A DNA stretch of 38,280 nucleotides from Akkermansia muciniphila (GTDB lineage: Bacteria; Verrucomicrobiota; Verrucomicrobiia; Limisphaerales; F1-80-MAGS106), in NCBI GenBank assembly GCA_945865375.1, contig CAMBEJ010000001.1, positions 72,064-110,343 on the forward strand, given 5' to 3'. The notes below the pieces were generated by a model. That model saw only the letters and a list, made by a program, of their open reading frames with translations. It searched no databases and was not told the origin of the DNA. Every line of letters starts with the position of its first letter. Position 1 is the stretch's first letter. Shown in pieces: positions 7,680 through 16,881 of this stretch. A program made the position numbers and the translations under genes.

Positions 7680-9992
7680 ATGAAACCCAAAAACAAACCC
7701 TCCAGACAGCCTCTGAAAGGGCCGGATCAAAACGCCAACGCCGAGGCCGCGCAAACGTTGTGCAGCCCAAGAATCCCTCCAGGTCGCGGTTGGCTCTTTC
7801 GGGTGCTGGCGATGTTTCTGGTCCCCCTTGCTGTCCTCGTGCTGCTGGAGTTAAGCCTCCGGCTTGCAGGCTACGGGCACGTCACTTCCTTCTTTTTAGA
7901 GAAGGAGCAGGGAGGTGAACGGGTTCTGATTGAGAACGACAAATTCGGATGGCGATTCTTTCCAGAGGGCATGGCCAGGAGCCCCAGCCCCTTGGCCGTC
8001 CGCGCCACCAAACCGCCGGGCGTCTATCGCGTGTTTTTATTTGGTGAATCCGCCGCGCTCGGTGATCCGAAGCCGGCCTACGGCGTCGGACGTTATCTCG
8101 AAACGCTGCTTCAAGATCGATTCCCAGGGACGAAATTCGAGGTCCTCTGCGTGGCGATGACAGCAATCAACTCCCATGCGATTCTGCCGATCGCTCGTGA
8201 ATGCGCTCGATATCAGGGTGACCTCTGGATCCTCTACATGGGGAACAACGAAATGGAGGGCCCGTTCGGAGCCAGCCCGGTCCTCGGAACCACGCCCCAA
8301 TCGCTCAGGACCGTGCGCGCCACGTTGGCGTTGAGAACGACCCGGGTGGGACAGCTCCTCCAGAATCTGGTCACGCACGCGAAACGCGGCGGTTCTCCGC
8401 CTCGTTCATGGGAAGGAATGAAGATGTTCCTTGAACATCAACTCTCACCCGATGATCCCATCAAACAGACCGTTTATGCGAACTTCCGGCAGAATCTTGA
8501 GGACATCGTCAACACTGCAGCGCGCGCGGGAGCCCGTCCCCTCCTCTGCACCGTCCCGGGCAATCTGCGGGACTGCGCTCCTTTCGCCTCCGCCCATCGC
8601 CGTGGGTTGAGTGAGACCGATAGAGCGAACTGGCTGGCCCATTACGAACGTGGCGTTCAGCTCGAGTCCGCCCAGCAATTTCAGGAGGCAGAACAAGCCT
8701 ACCAACAGGCCAAACTAATCGACCCTTCATTTGCGGAGTTGCAGTTCAGAGCGGCCCGTTGCGCTGAGCAACTCATCAATTATTCCGGGGCGCGAGCGCA
8801 CTACGAACGTGCGAGGGACTCGGATGCCCTGCCATTCCGCACGGACACGTCCCTCAATACCCTGATCCGGGATGTCGCCAAACGCTTCGCCAACCAGGGC
8901 GCGCGACTCGTCGATGCCGCCCTGGAACTGGCCAGCCAAAGCCCCCATGGAATTACGGGGAAAGAGTTCTTCCACGATCACGTCCATCTGACCTTCGATG
9001 GAAACTACCGGCTCGCGAGGCTGATGGCTCAACAGTTAGAAGGCTTGCTGCCCCCTGCCATCCTCCAGCAGCGGCGGGGCGATTGGGCTGAGGCCGAGGT
9101 CTGTGAAGGCCGGCTGGGATTGAGCGATTGGAATCGGATGGCCGTCTTCGAAACCATGCTCCAGCGGCTCTCCGAGGCACCCTTCACCAACCAGATCAAC
9201 CACCTCCCACAAGTCCAAGCTCTCGTGGACAAGATCACTCAAACCCGCGCACGCATGCATCCCAGGATCTTCATGGAAACACGCGCGATTTACGAGGAAT
9301 CGCTGGCCAAAAATCCGAGCGACCATCGTCTCTCAGAAAACTTTGCCGAGTTTCTAGAGGCATCCGGCGACGTCGAGGAAGCCATCGCCCAGTGGCGGCA
9401 AGTCGCTCTGCGCCTCTCTCATCATCAAGCTGCCTTTTACCACCTTGGACGGTTGCTGGGGCAACAAGCGAAATACCCGGAAGCCAGGGAAAACTTCAAC
9501 AAAGCTCTCGCGCTGCGCCCAGACCTCGTGGAAGCCCGAATCGAACTTGGACAACTGCTGTTGAAACAAGGCAAATCGGAACCTGCTCTCAGGGATTTTG
9601 AAAAAGCCCTCGAAATGCGCCCGGACGATGCGCGGGTTCACGTCCAGAAGGCCAACGCCTTCGTGATGCTCAAGCGCCGCGCCGAAGCCATGGCAAGCCT
9701 GCGGGAAGCCGTCCGCATTCGGCCCCGCTATTGGGAAGCACGCTATTTGCTGGGCTTAGAACTCGCTGCAGACGATCGTTTCAAGGAAGCTCTGGTCGAA
9801 TTCGCGGAGGTGACTCGCCTCCGCCCGAATTACGCATCGGGCCACTTTAATCTGGCAGTCGCGATGGCCAAGCAGGGCCGCCTCGCCGAAGCTCACGCGG
9901 AATTCAGAGAAACCCTCCGGCTCGATCCCAACCACAAGGCAGCGGCGCAATACCTGCAGGCGATTGAATCGACCGCAAAACCCAACAAATGA
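7680..9992 (+). CDS. Membrane-anchored SGNH-hydrolase-like protein with TPR repeats
   Basis: 770 residues. A single transmembrane segment (about 42-60, VLAMFLVPLAVLVLLELSLRL) anchors the protein. The SGNH fold follows: block I GESAALGD at 122-129 with Ser124 as putative nucleophile, the GNNE of block III at 189-192, and the block V Asp/His in FFHDHVHLTFDGNY near residue 430. A short TPR pair is inserted within the SGNH domain (about 320-385), and a run of canonical TPRs fills about 535-765 (for example AIAQWRQVALRLSHHQAAFYHLGRLL, EARENFNKALALRPD). The start codon touches the stop of the upstream gene (TGA then ATG), indicating one operon. The layout is known in PVC bacteria and is sometimes compared with acetyltransferase/esterase partners of exopolysaccharide systems; its substrate is unknown. 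Confidence 0.82.
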   Translation: MKPKNKPSRQPLKGPDQNANAEAAQTLCSPRIPPGRGWLFRVLAMFLVPLAVLVLLELSLRLAGYGHVTSFFLEKEQGGERVLIENDKFGWRFFPEGMARSPSPLAVRATKPPGVYRVFLFGESAALGDPKPAYGVGRYLETLLQDRFPGTKFEVLCVAMTAINSHAILPIARECARYQGDLWILYMGNNEMEGPFGASPVLGTTPQSLRTVRATLALRTTRVGQLLQNLVTHAKRGGSPPRSWEGMKMFLEHQLSPDDPIKQTVYANFRQNLEDIVNTAARAGARPLLCTVPGNLRDCAPFASAHRRGLSETDRANWLAHYERGVQLESAQQFQEAEQAYQQAKLIDPSFAELQFRAARCAEQLINYSGARAHYERARDSDALPFRTDTSLNTLIRDVAKRFANQGARLVDAALELASQSPHGITGKEFFHDHVHLTFDGNYRLARLMAQQLEGLLPPAILQQRRGDWAEAEVCEGRLGLSDWNRMAVFETMLQRLSEAPFTNQINHLPQVQALVDKITQTRARMHPRIFMETRAIYEESLAKNPSDHRLSENFAEFLEASGDVEEAIAQWRQVALRLSHHQAAFYHLGRLLGQQAKYPEARENFNKALALRPDLVEARIELGQLLLKQGKSEPALRDFEKALEMRPDDARVHVQKANAFVMLKRRAEAMASLREAVRIRPRYWEARYLLGLELAADDRFKEALVEFAEVTRLRPNYASGHFNLAVAMAKQGRLAEAHAEFRETLRLDPNHKAAAQYLQAIESTAKPNK

Positions 9993-10027
9993 GGCGGTCT
10001 GGGGATGACCCGGATGGTTGCCTCTCT

Positions 10028-11332
10028 TCAACGTCGCCCGGGAACCACTGGCTGCGTCCATGCCCGTTCCACTTCGTTTGTCCCCAATCCGTTGGCTTTG
10101 GGCTTCGTGCTAACCACCCGTGCCCGGACATAGATCTCATCCCCGCAGAACCCGTAAGCGGCGGACGTCCCCCCCACCATGGAAAGCACCTTCCCCACAT
10201 CAGAAGAGTAACGTCGCGTGATCGGCAGCATGTTGCCCACCTTGTCCAGAACAGGCTCGCTGTTTGTATCGTAACCTCGCAGGGTTCCCACAAAGTGCGT
10301 TTGATAAGTCACCCCTGCCTCCGCCTGGATTTGCAGTGCGATCCCTTCTTTGGATTGCTGGAGACTGGTCAATCGAACGCCGGTCGTGGCATAAAAATCT
10401 CCAACCTCCATGGAACGGATCAAGGAATCGGGCGTGAGCAGTCGCGAACGAACCATCACCCAGCCACGGCCTGAATTGCTGACTGCGGGACTGTGGGTGT
10501 GATAGTTGTGCGAGTCATCCGTGGCAGTGCCGTAAAGGGGGGGAAGTCCCAGCTCGGCAAGCCTCCGCGTCAAGACAATGTCCCAGATGCGCTCGGTGCT
10601 CGGGTGCAGTGAATTGCCTTCGTTATAAACAGCAGGATGCCCGTTATAAACCTCAAAAAATCGCTCTCCCTCCACCCGGGCCAGATCTTCCGCCGTCACT
10701 CCCCATCCAAAATTAGGGTGATTCAGATGAGGAAACATGGGCTGGCGCGTGCGAGCACGCTGCTCTAAAACGGCGTCGACATTCCGACGCATGACCTCAA
10801 GGACGGTGTCCCCAGACAAGGGTTCAATCGCTTCGCGGAGATTGATGGCGTTGATGTGAACAGGAAAAACAAGATGCCGGGCCGTGATCTCTTCCGCAGG
10901 TATTAAGAGGAATCGGCCCGTTTGTTCAAATTTCGATCGATACTCGGAAAATGGCCGCAGCCGAACCTCCTCCTTCCCGTCATGGGCTCTCCTGGTAACC
11001 CAGCGAGGACCAAAACGGCGCACATACTTTTCGAGCGCGAGCTGGCCAGTCGGACGATTCGTCACAACGTGCCAACGCTCACCGGATTGAAGGGTGTTAT
11101 GATCCGAGATTGCCAGGAACTGATAGCCCATCCGCTTGTACCAATCGGCGATCATCTCCGGGTAATCATCGCCATCGCTCCACAAAGAATGGGTGTGTAG
11201 ATTGCCCTTCCACCACCGGCTTGCCTCATCCCATCCTGCGGCGGTCAATCCCATCCCTCCACCGCATTGATAACTGAGCAGCAGGAGAAAAAAAAGCCTG
11301 CGCCAACAGAGATCGCCAGGAAAGCATGACAT
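10028..11332 (-). CDS. PHP-domain metal-dependent phosphoesterase-like protein, exported
   Basis: About 434 residues from the ATG at 11332; in-frame ATGs at 11365 and 11419 are alternatives. The N-terminus has a hydrophobic export signal (RRLFFLLLLSY). The polymerase-and-histidinol-phosphatase fold is clear: WWKGNLHTHSLWSDGDDYP carries the HxH motif, followed by AISDHN, HINAIN, FPHLNHPN and TDDSHNY, supplying the metal-binding His/Asp set. This arrangement matches the CehA/McbA-like PHP proteins, which hydrolyse phosphoesters or related esters. The substrate is not known. The gene is convergent with the SGNH/TPR gene, 35 bases away. The C-terminal 100 residues look like a beta-rich accessory domain. 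Confidence 0.85.
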   Translation of the reverse strand: MSCFPGDLCWRRLFFLLLLSYQCGGGMGLTAAGWDEASRWWKGNLHTHSLWSDGDDYPEMIADWYKRMGYQFLAISDHNTLQSGERWHVVTNRPTGQLALEKYVRRFGPRWVTRRAHDGKEEVRLRPFSEYRSKFEQTGRFLLIPAEEITARHLVFPVHINAINLREAIEPLSGDTVLEVMRRNVDAVLEQRARTRQPMFPHLNHPNFGWGVTAEDLARVEGERFFEVYNGHPAVYNEGNSLHPSTERIWDIVLTRRLAELGLPPLYGTATDDSHNYHTHSPAVSNSGRGWVMVRSRLLTPDSLIRSMEVGDFYATTGVRLTSLQQSKEGIALQIQAEAGVTYQTHFVGTLRGYDTNSEPVLDKVGNMLPITRRYSSDVGKVLSMVGGTSAAYGFCGDEIYVRARVVSTKPKANGLGTNEVERAWTQPVVPGRR

Positions 11333-11466
11333 GACACAATCAATCCACAGAACGGCCCAGCACATCAAACTGTTTTTCCAAATAAACGTCCGGCGGGACA
11401 GCCCCGAAGCCGCTGACATTTTTGCGCCTCACGCTTCCGTTTGATTGGGTCGTCAACGGATGGTCG

Positions 11467-12117
11467 TCACCAACGAAAGTTTGGCCATTCGGCAACTTGG
11501 TGAAGGTCGTGAGGTGTACAATTTTTCTCTTTTGCAGCAGTTTCCATTTCCACAGAAAACGCCTTGTATTCGGGAGAAAACCAATACATGGCACGGAGGG
11601 TCTGAGGCAGGTTTTTGAACCGCTTTTGTCCGGTGGATGCAAAAACGTACTTTCGGGCTCTGTCGGTGCAGAACTCAAAGATGTAATCGTTCGAAAATGG
11701 TGGGAAATTCAACAGGAGTTTGGCGGCCTCCGAACCGACCTTGGCGTCAAATGCAAGGAGGGATGTGATGGCACAATCCTCGAGCAAATAAAGGCAGGCT
11801 TGATCTCGGTGGTCCGTGTTCCTATATCCGGCGTAATGGCGAAGCATGGCTAATTGGGGAAGGAAGTGAGGCCATAAGATTCGGACGCCGCAATATTTCA
11901 CCTTGCTATCGGCCATCCCGAATTTTCGTTCCTCACGCTTTCGCTCCTTGGCCGTCCGAATGTCGTAGGCCAATGAAAGAAGGAATTCTCGGGCTCGCTC
12001 CTCCATGAAACCTTCCGTCGCAATTTTGTGCGTGGTCGCATGGAGAGCTTCGAGGTCGAAATAATCCCCGTATAGAGTGATCCCAGCTCCTTGTTTGGTT
12101 GGTGCGGATGTCAGCAT
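11467..12117 (-). CDS. DUF6904-like hypothetical protein
   Basis: 216 residues, soluble, no signal peptide. The opening (MLTSAPTKQGAGITLYGDYFDLEALHATTH) and the middle (REFLLSLAYDIRTA, then KYCGVRILWPHFLPQLAMLRHYAGY) resemble the DUF6904 family, small bacterial proteins of unknown function, as I remember that family's pattern. It lies between the MFS gene terminator and the PHP gene, all on the minus strand, but the terminator at 12161-12195 separates it from the MFS gene, so it probably has its own promoter. The family match is from memory and should be checked. Confidence 0.65.
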   Translation of the reverse strand: MLTSAPTKQGAGITLYGDYFDLEALHATTHKIATEGFMEERAREFLLSLAYDIRTAKERKREERKFGMADSKVKYCGVRILWPHFLPQLAMLRHYAGYRNTDHRDQACLYLLEDCAITSLLAFDAKVGSEAAKLLLNFPPFSNDYIFEFCTDRARKYVFASTGQKRFKNLPQTLRAMYWFSPEYKAFSVEMETAAKEKNCTPHDLHQVAEWPNFRW

Positions 12118-12160
12118 GGTGGTCGTTGTGACTGGCAGCTGGATTGAAGCCCGGCCTATT

Positions 12161-12195
12161 AAAGAGAAAAGCGGCCCGCGTATTCCGCGAGCCGC
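12161..12195 (-). terminator. Intrinsic terminator of the oxidoreductase-MFS operon
   Basis: Read on the minus strand: a 10-bp stem GCGGCTCGCG/CGCGGGCCGC with one mismatch and a short loop, then TTTTCTCTTT. It lies about 30 bases past the MFS stop codon in the right direction, so it is a good rho-independent terminator. Confidence 0.8.
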
Positions 12196-12227
12196 CTTTG
12201 AAAGGTCACGAACGACCTCAGAGGCTC

Positions 12228-13703
12228 CTAATCAACTTCTTTTGCGCTGGCCCCGGAACCCTCAATATGAACTGTCTTGTAGCCCCCTTTGGACTTGAAA
12301 TAAAGGAGGAGCAGCAAATAAAGAACCGCCATCGCGGCGGGCACAAATGAGGTCAACCTCAACGCCTCACGTCCGCCATGAAGGTTGGCCTCCACCAATA
12401 GAGGTTTGTCCGCCTTCTGGGCTGGGGTCAGGTCTGCTTCCGGAACATCCAGCACAGCCCCTTTCTTGGCCCCATCCAAACCGGTGATGGGTTTGAACAT
12501 CAAAAACGAACTCTCTTTGTCCGCCTTGTAGGCTTGGAAAACAGCTGGGCTCTTCTGCTGCAGAAACTCCGAAGCGAATTTATCCTGCTTGAATCCTAGG
12601 CCGGGGCCACCCAACAACCCCGCTGACAACATACCGACACCCCCTATGGCTCCGATCGTAATCGCGCCACCCTTGGGGAAACGATCCGAAACCACGCCCA
12701 ACATAGTGGGCCAGAGGAAAGTTTTGCCCAGAGCATAAACCGTTGCAGCGACCACGCACATGGTCACTCCCTGAGCGGCGCTCAGTAGTTGCAGCCCGGC
12801 GCATCCCAACAAGGCGCTCGCAAAAAGTAAACCGAGCGGCGAGATCTTATGCACGATCGGACCCGCCACAAATCTCAGGGCAAACATCAGCGCGGAAGTA
12901 TACACGAAGAGCAACAAACCTTTTTGAGGCGAGTCCATGATCTTGCCTGTGATCTGGCTGATCCAGGAGTCCGTCCCCAATTCGACATACCCCACCATGG
13001 CATGGATCAAGAGAAGAACCAACAGCACGGGTGCGGCAAACTCGGCAAGCATGGTGCCCAACCCTACACCTTTCTGGCTCGCTTCGGACTTCGGAAACTT
13101 CTGACCCAAGCACATCGCGCCGTAAGCCAAAGTCGGGATCAGGAACAGCGCCCACTGCATCTCCCATCGGGTTTTACCCACCATGAACGTGGAGGCTAGG
13201 CTTCCCAGGACCAAACCGGCGGGCCAACCCGCATGCAGAATGTTCAAGTAGTGCGTTCTGTTCAACGGAAAGCAAGTGGCCACAAGGGGGTTCACCACCG
13301 CCTCAGCCAGTCCATTGCCCACGGAAAAGAATATCTGGCCCCATTTCAACAGGGCGTAGGCCGCCGCCTGATTGTGCCCGCCACCGGAATTGTACGCCGG
13401 GGTCGCGGCCAAACAAAGCGCCGCACCCGCAAAATGACAGAGAAATGCCGCCACCATCAACCGCCCATACCCTATCGTATCCGCCAGCAAAGCACCTAGG
13501 AGAATGACCACGCCAAACCCTACCAGTCCGAAACCGGTGACCTCGCCGACCTGTGTTTGGGTGAATCCGTACTGCGTGGCCCAATCGTTCAGGATTCCTC
13601 CGCGAACCCCAAAACCCACGCCCGCCGCCAGGATCGCCATGAAGCCGGCCCAAAGCAACCGGTTCGCATTAGGCGAGACTCCATTTCCGTTTCCGTTACT
13701 CAT
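12228..13703 (-). CDS. MFS transporter
   Basis: 491 residues with about twelve hydrophobic segments, the size of a Major Facilitator Superfamily permease acting in the inner membrane. The start MSNGNGNGVSPNANRLLWAG is cytoplasmic and polar; helix 1 begins at LLWAGFMAILAAGVGFGVRGG. LADTIGYGRLMVAAF sits at the loop 2-3 position that carries the GxxxDrxGRR-like motif. A long loop rich in charged residues (about 375-445) separates the last helices and is unusual for simple sugar porters. The upstream oxidoreductase ends 28 bases away on the same strand, so the two form an operon, suggesting import of a sugar or cyclitol that the oxidoreductase handles. The substrate is inferred only from context. 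Confidence 0.88.
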   Translation of the reverse strand: MSNGNGNGVSPNANRLLWAGFMAILAAGVGFGVRGGILNDWATQYGFTQTQVGEVTGFGLVGFGVVILLGALLADTIGYGRLMVAAFLCHFAGAALCLAATPAYNSGGGHNQAAAYALLKWGQIFFSVGNGLAEAVVNPLVATCFPLNRTHYLNILHAGWPAGLVLGSLASTFMVGKTRWEMQWALFLIPTLAYGAMCLGQKFPKSEASQKGVGLGTMLAEFAAPVLLVLLLIHAMVGYVELGTDSWISQITGKIMDSPQKGLLLFVYTSALMFALRFVAGPIVHKISPLGLLFASALLGCAGLQLLSAAQGVTMCVVAATVYALGKTFLWPTMLGVVSDRFPKGGAITIGAIGGVGMLSAGLLGGPGLGFKQDKFASEFLQQKSPAVFQAYKADKESSFLMFKPITGLDGAKKGAVLDVPEADLTPAQKADKPLLVEANLHGGREALRLTSFVPAAMAVLYLLLLLYFKSKGGYKTVHIEGSGASAKEVD

Positions 13704-13731
13704 AGTGGTTGTTTTCCTTTTGTTTGTTTGT

Positions 13732-14850
13732 TCAAACCGTGAACGACGGCAGTTTGACTATCTTGCCTCCCCGCATCGCCGACTCGTGAGAGCAAAGGCC
13801 CACGCAAGTCCAGTTGGCGGATTGTTTCGCGTTCGGGAATGGGTCCCGGTTCTCCGCCAAGGCCGTCAGAAACTCATGCACCATATGCGGATGAGAACCG
13901 CCATGCCCCGCCCCCTGGGTGAAGCTCAAATGCGTCTTCTTGCCCAGGTCATACACACCCTTGGTTGTAAATGGACGGATGGCCTTGGGCAAAAGCTTTG
14001 CGTAATCCGGTGCCTTCACCCTCGTGGGAATCTTCGCCTCTGGTCGCTTTGCCCGGTGCAGCACCAGCAACTCATGCTCAATGAGAGGCCACTCAACCGA
14101 GGCCTTCGAACCATACACGTCGATGCTCTCACGGTACTGCCGGGCGACATCAAACAAGGACCGATGAATGCGCGCACTCAAGTCCGAATCCTTGAACTTG
14201 ATGTGCGTGGTTTCCACCGCAAACGGGGAATTGTAATGTTTGATTAATTCCTCCCGAATCGTTCCCGACCCAAAGCACGAGACGTAATCCGCAACCGCGT
14301 TGGTCAACCCGCACACCGGTCCCACGCAATGCGTCGCATACCACATGGGCGGCAATCCGGGCCAATAATTGGGCCATCCATCCATGTCCTGCTGATGACT
14401 GGCCTGCAAGAACTGGATCCTGCCCAACGCCCCCTTCTGATAAAGCTCTTTGATGTACAGAAACTCACGGGCGTAGACCACGGTCTCCATCATCATGTAT
14501 TTGAGGCCCGTTCGCTTCTGCAACTCCACGATTTTTTTGCAATCCTCGATCGAAGTCGCCATGGGAACCGTGCAGGCGACGTGCTTGCCGGCTTTCAAAG
14601 CGGCGATCGACATGGCGGCATGGTCGGGAATCGGCGTGTTGATGTGTACCGCGTGAATGTCGGGATCCTTGAGCAGATCCGAGTAATTCTCGTATCGCTT
14701 TTCGATCCCGAACGCGTCTCCGATGGCGTCCAGTTTCTTCTGTGACCGCTGGCAGATGGCATCCATCCTGGCCATGGGATGGCGTTGATAAATAGGAATG
14801 AACTCGGCCCCGAAGCCAAGCCCCACAATCGCAACATTAATCTGACTCAT
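13732..14850 (-). CDS. Gfo/Idh/MocA-family NAD(P)-dependent oxidoreductase
   Basis: 372 residues from the ATG at 14850 (an ATG at 14874 adds eight unlikely residues). The Rossmann domain opens INVAIVGLGFGAEF with the G-x-G-x-G type dinucleotide loop. NTPIPDHAAMSIAALKAGKHVACTVPMA follows the family pattern, except that the usual catalytic EKP triplet reads TVP, so the standard catalytic lysine is missing. The C-terminal domain has GYxP-equivalent and SHPHMVHEFL histidines. The family oxidises or epimerises sugars, inositols and related compounds. No Tat signal is seen, so the protein is likely cytoplasmic. It forms an operon with the MFS gene. The EKP loss may mean a different reaction or a regulatory role. 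Confidence 0.88.
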   Translation of the reverse strand: MSQINVAIVGLGFGAEFIPIYQRHPMARMDAICQRSQKKLDAIGDAFGIEKRYENYSDLLKDPDIHAVHINTPIPDHAAMSIAALKAGKHVACTVPMATSIEDCKKIVELQKRTGLKYMMMETVVYAREFLYIKELYQKGALGRIQFLQASHQQDMDGWPNYWPGLPPMWYATHCVGPVCGLTNAVADYVSCFGSGTIREELIKHYNSPFAVETTHIKFKDSDLSARIHRSLFDVARQYRESIDVYGSKASVEWPLIEHELLVLHRAKRPEAKIPTRVKAPDYAKLLPKAIRPFTTKGVYDLGKKTHLSFTQGAGHGGSHPHMVHEFLTALAENRDPFPNAKQSANWTCVGLCSHESAMRGGKIVKLPSFTV

Positions 14851-15615
14851 GGTTGATGGCAGGTTGTTGTTCACAACTTACCGCAAAACGGCAAAAGACC
14901 CGCCAGCCTGCGCCAGAACGCAGCAGCTCTGTGTAATGCTCAAAATCAGTCTCGTTTGAGCACGGGTTGATTGCGACGAATGACACCGCTACCACATCAA
15001 ACTGTCAACGTGAAAGTTCCCTTGTTCGCAACCTAGCGCATTTTCTGAACCTCATTTGTCCAAACCAACCTGTTTGAGGAGCTCCTTGAAGCGCGGGTCG
15101 GAGCGAAAGAGTTCTCGGGGACAGACAGTCTATCGGAGAAGTCTGACTTTCGGTATGGAAAGGCTCCAAACGGTGCAGGGGATTTAAGGAGCCTACTTTG
15201 GAAGCTTGTTCACCGTGGGAATCCAGGGAATCCAGAGTGAACGGGAGTCTGGGCGGTCTGGCATGGCTGTCAACAAAGTCGATCGGCGTGTCTGCGCGCC
15301 GTGCAGTCACAGAGTGGCAGCGGCGTCTCGCCGCTGAAATTCGTTGTCCAAGCCTTTGGGTAAAGAGGCGAGACGCCTCTTCCACTTTCTTCACCCTCGC
15401 CAAAAGGCTTGCTTTGTCCACTCTGCCAAACCGGGAAACACCGGTGCCACGACTTTGTCGACAGCCATGGGTCTGGGAAACCGTCGTCAGAAACTCGATC
15501 TCAGTCAGAACTATTCGTGGCCGGAATCAGCGTGATTAAGGATTCATCTCCCAACGGTTGCACCGAGTCCGGTGATCGGATAAATTGTCTGTCGAGAGAA
15601 CTCTTGTTAGCAATA
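14851..15615. other. Intergenic region with paired hairpins
   Basis: About 765 bases between divergent genes. Frames on either strand are short and low in protein character. It contains the 11-mer GGGGACAGACA (15117-15127) and a two-hairpin REP-like element (15318-15380). Promoters of the oxidoreductase operon and the hydrolase must lie at its two ends, but I see no strong consensus. Confidence 0.5.
15318..15380. repeat. REP-like element: two mutually complementary hairpins
   Basis: AGCGGCG-TCT-CGCCGCT (about 15319-15335) and AGAGGCG-AGA-CGCCTCT (15364-15380) are each perfect 7-bp stems with 3-nt loops, 30 bases apart. The cores GGCGTCTCGCC and GGCGAGACGCC are also exact reverse complements of each other. 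This is the layout of a bipartite extragenic palindrome (BIME-like). Confidence 0.7.
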
Positions 15616-16587
15616 ATGAACACCATGATCAAACGTCCCGCCCCAACGCGCCGGTCAGTGCCGGAACTCGCCGCTCGTTTAGTCTCCCTGCCCCTGGTCG
15701 TCATTTCCTTGCTTTGCGTGCCCCATGCCCTCGCGGCGGACGAGCCAGTGCCACTTGAGATCGAGCGGATGGTGGCACATGACTACGCCACCAACAACGG
15801 GGTGCGAATTCATTACGCTCGCCTCGGCCAGGGTCCGTTGGTGGTGATGATCCACGGTTTTCCGGATTGCTGGCTGACTTGGCGCGCTCAGATGAAGGCG
15901 TTGGCAAAAGACCATGAGGTCGTGGCCATCGACCAGCGTGGATACAACCTCAGCGACCGGCCCAAAGGCGTTGAAAACTATGACTTAAACTTTCTCGTGG
16001 CGGACGTCGCGGCCGTGATTCGAGCGCGTGGACGGGAACGAGCGACCATCGTGGGTCACGACTGGGGCGGAGCCGTGGCGTGGACCTTCGCGATGACCCG
16101 TTCCGAGATGACGGAAAAACTGGTGGTCCTCAACTTGCCACACCCCCGTGGGTTTCGTCGCGAACTAGCGAACAACCCGGAGCAGCGAAAGAATAGCGCG
16201 TACGCGCGGCAGTTCCAGCAGGCTGGCGCACACACGAACCTCACCGCCGAAGGTCTCACCTTCTGGATCAAGGATCCCGCCGTCCGCGCGCGCTACGTGG
16301 AGGCGTTCCGTCGATCGGATTTCGAAGCGATGCTCCACTACTACAAACGCAATTACCCGCGGGAGCCCTTTACCGAGGACACTTCGCCTGTCGTAAAGGT
16401 GCAGTGCCCCGTCCTGTTGATCCACGGTCTGAAAGACAAAGCGCTGCTGTCTGCCGGGCTGAACGAGACTTGGAATTGGATCGAGAAAGACCTGACCCTC
16501 GTGACGGTGGCGGATGCCGATCATTGGGTGCAGCAGGACGCTGCTGATTTTGTGACTCGAACCATGGTCGGTTGGCTGAATCGGTAG
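15616..16587 (+). CDS. Alpha/beta-hydrolase, epoxide-hydrolase-like, secreted
   Basis: 323 residues from the ATG at 15616. An N-terminal signal peptide is visible ([22 protein letters not shown]), so the enzyme is likely periplasmic. HGFPDCW near residue 80 carries the oxyanion HGxP motif of epoxide hydrolases and haloalkane dehalogenases. The nucleophile elbow GHDWGG has Asp149 rather than Ser, typical of those two classes. The catalytic His303 lies in DADHW. The cap domain between about 175 and 255 contains Tyr residues (HYYKRNYP), fitting epoxide hydrolase. The exact substrate is unknown. The frame is open upstream to 15409, but the extra residues do not look coding. It is probably monocistronic. 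Confidence 0.86.
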   Translation: MNTMIKRPAPTRRSVPELAARLVSLPLVVISLLCVPHALAADEPVPLEIERMVAHDYATNNGVRIHYARLGQGPLVVMIHGFPDCWLTWRAQMKALAKDHEVVAIDQRGYNLSDRPKGVENYDLNFLVADVAAVIRARGRERATIVGHDWGGAVAWTFAMTRSEMTEKLVVLNLPHPRGFRRELANNPEQRKNSAYARQFQQAGAHTNLTAEGLTFWIKDPAVRARYVEAFRRSDFEAMLHYYKRNYPREPFTEDTSPVVKVQCPVLLIHGLKDKALLSAGLNETWNWIEKDLTLVTVADADHWVQQDAADFVTRTMVGWLNR

Positions 16588-16683
16588 TTTCCAGAAGGCT
16601 GGTTATGTTCACGCCAGCCTCCTCCATTACTTTGATCGCTTGAGGGTTCATCCCGTGTTTCTCGATCCCCGCTGAGTACTGAA

Positions 16684-16881
16684 CTCAGTAAAACGACCGT
16701 GTTTAGCCTGAGGCTCGAGCTACTCCAATTTCCCGCTCCCAATCGTAATCGCAATCGTAATCGTAATCCACCCCTCTGTTTCAAGGGCAACACCGGAGGA
16801 TTACTATTCAGATGACGATTAGGAAAAATGGAGGAATTGGGGTGGCGCGCCCAGATCACGATCTCAACCGGTTTTACTGAG
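16684..16881. repeat. 198-bp segment bounded by perfect 11-bp inverted repeats (MITE-like)
   Basis: CTCAGTAAAAC (16684-16694) and GTTTTACTGAG (16871-16881) are exact reverse complements. The interior has no gene and holds the hexamer run. Partial internal complementarity (CTCCAATTTCC versus GGAGGAATTGG) adds to a palindromic look. A small non-autonomous element is possible; no target duplication is obvious. Confidence 0.45.
16739..16769. repeat. AATCGT hexamer tandem repeat
   Basis: About four to five head-to-tail AATCGT units with one base change (AATCGC). The reverse-complement form, GATTACG repeats, recurs at 21524-21544. Confidence 0.75.

Noticed and set aside
7017-7754. 245-codon minus-strand frame
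   Set aside because: It spans the end of one plus-strand gene and the start of the next, and has no recognisable motif.
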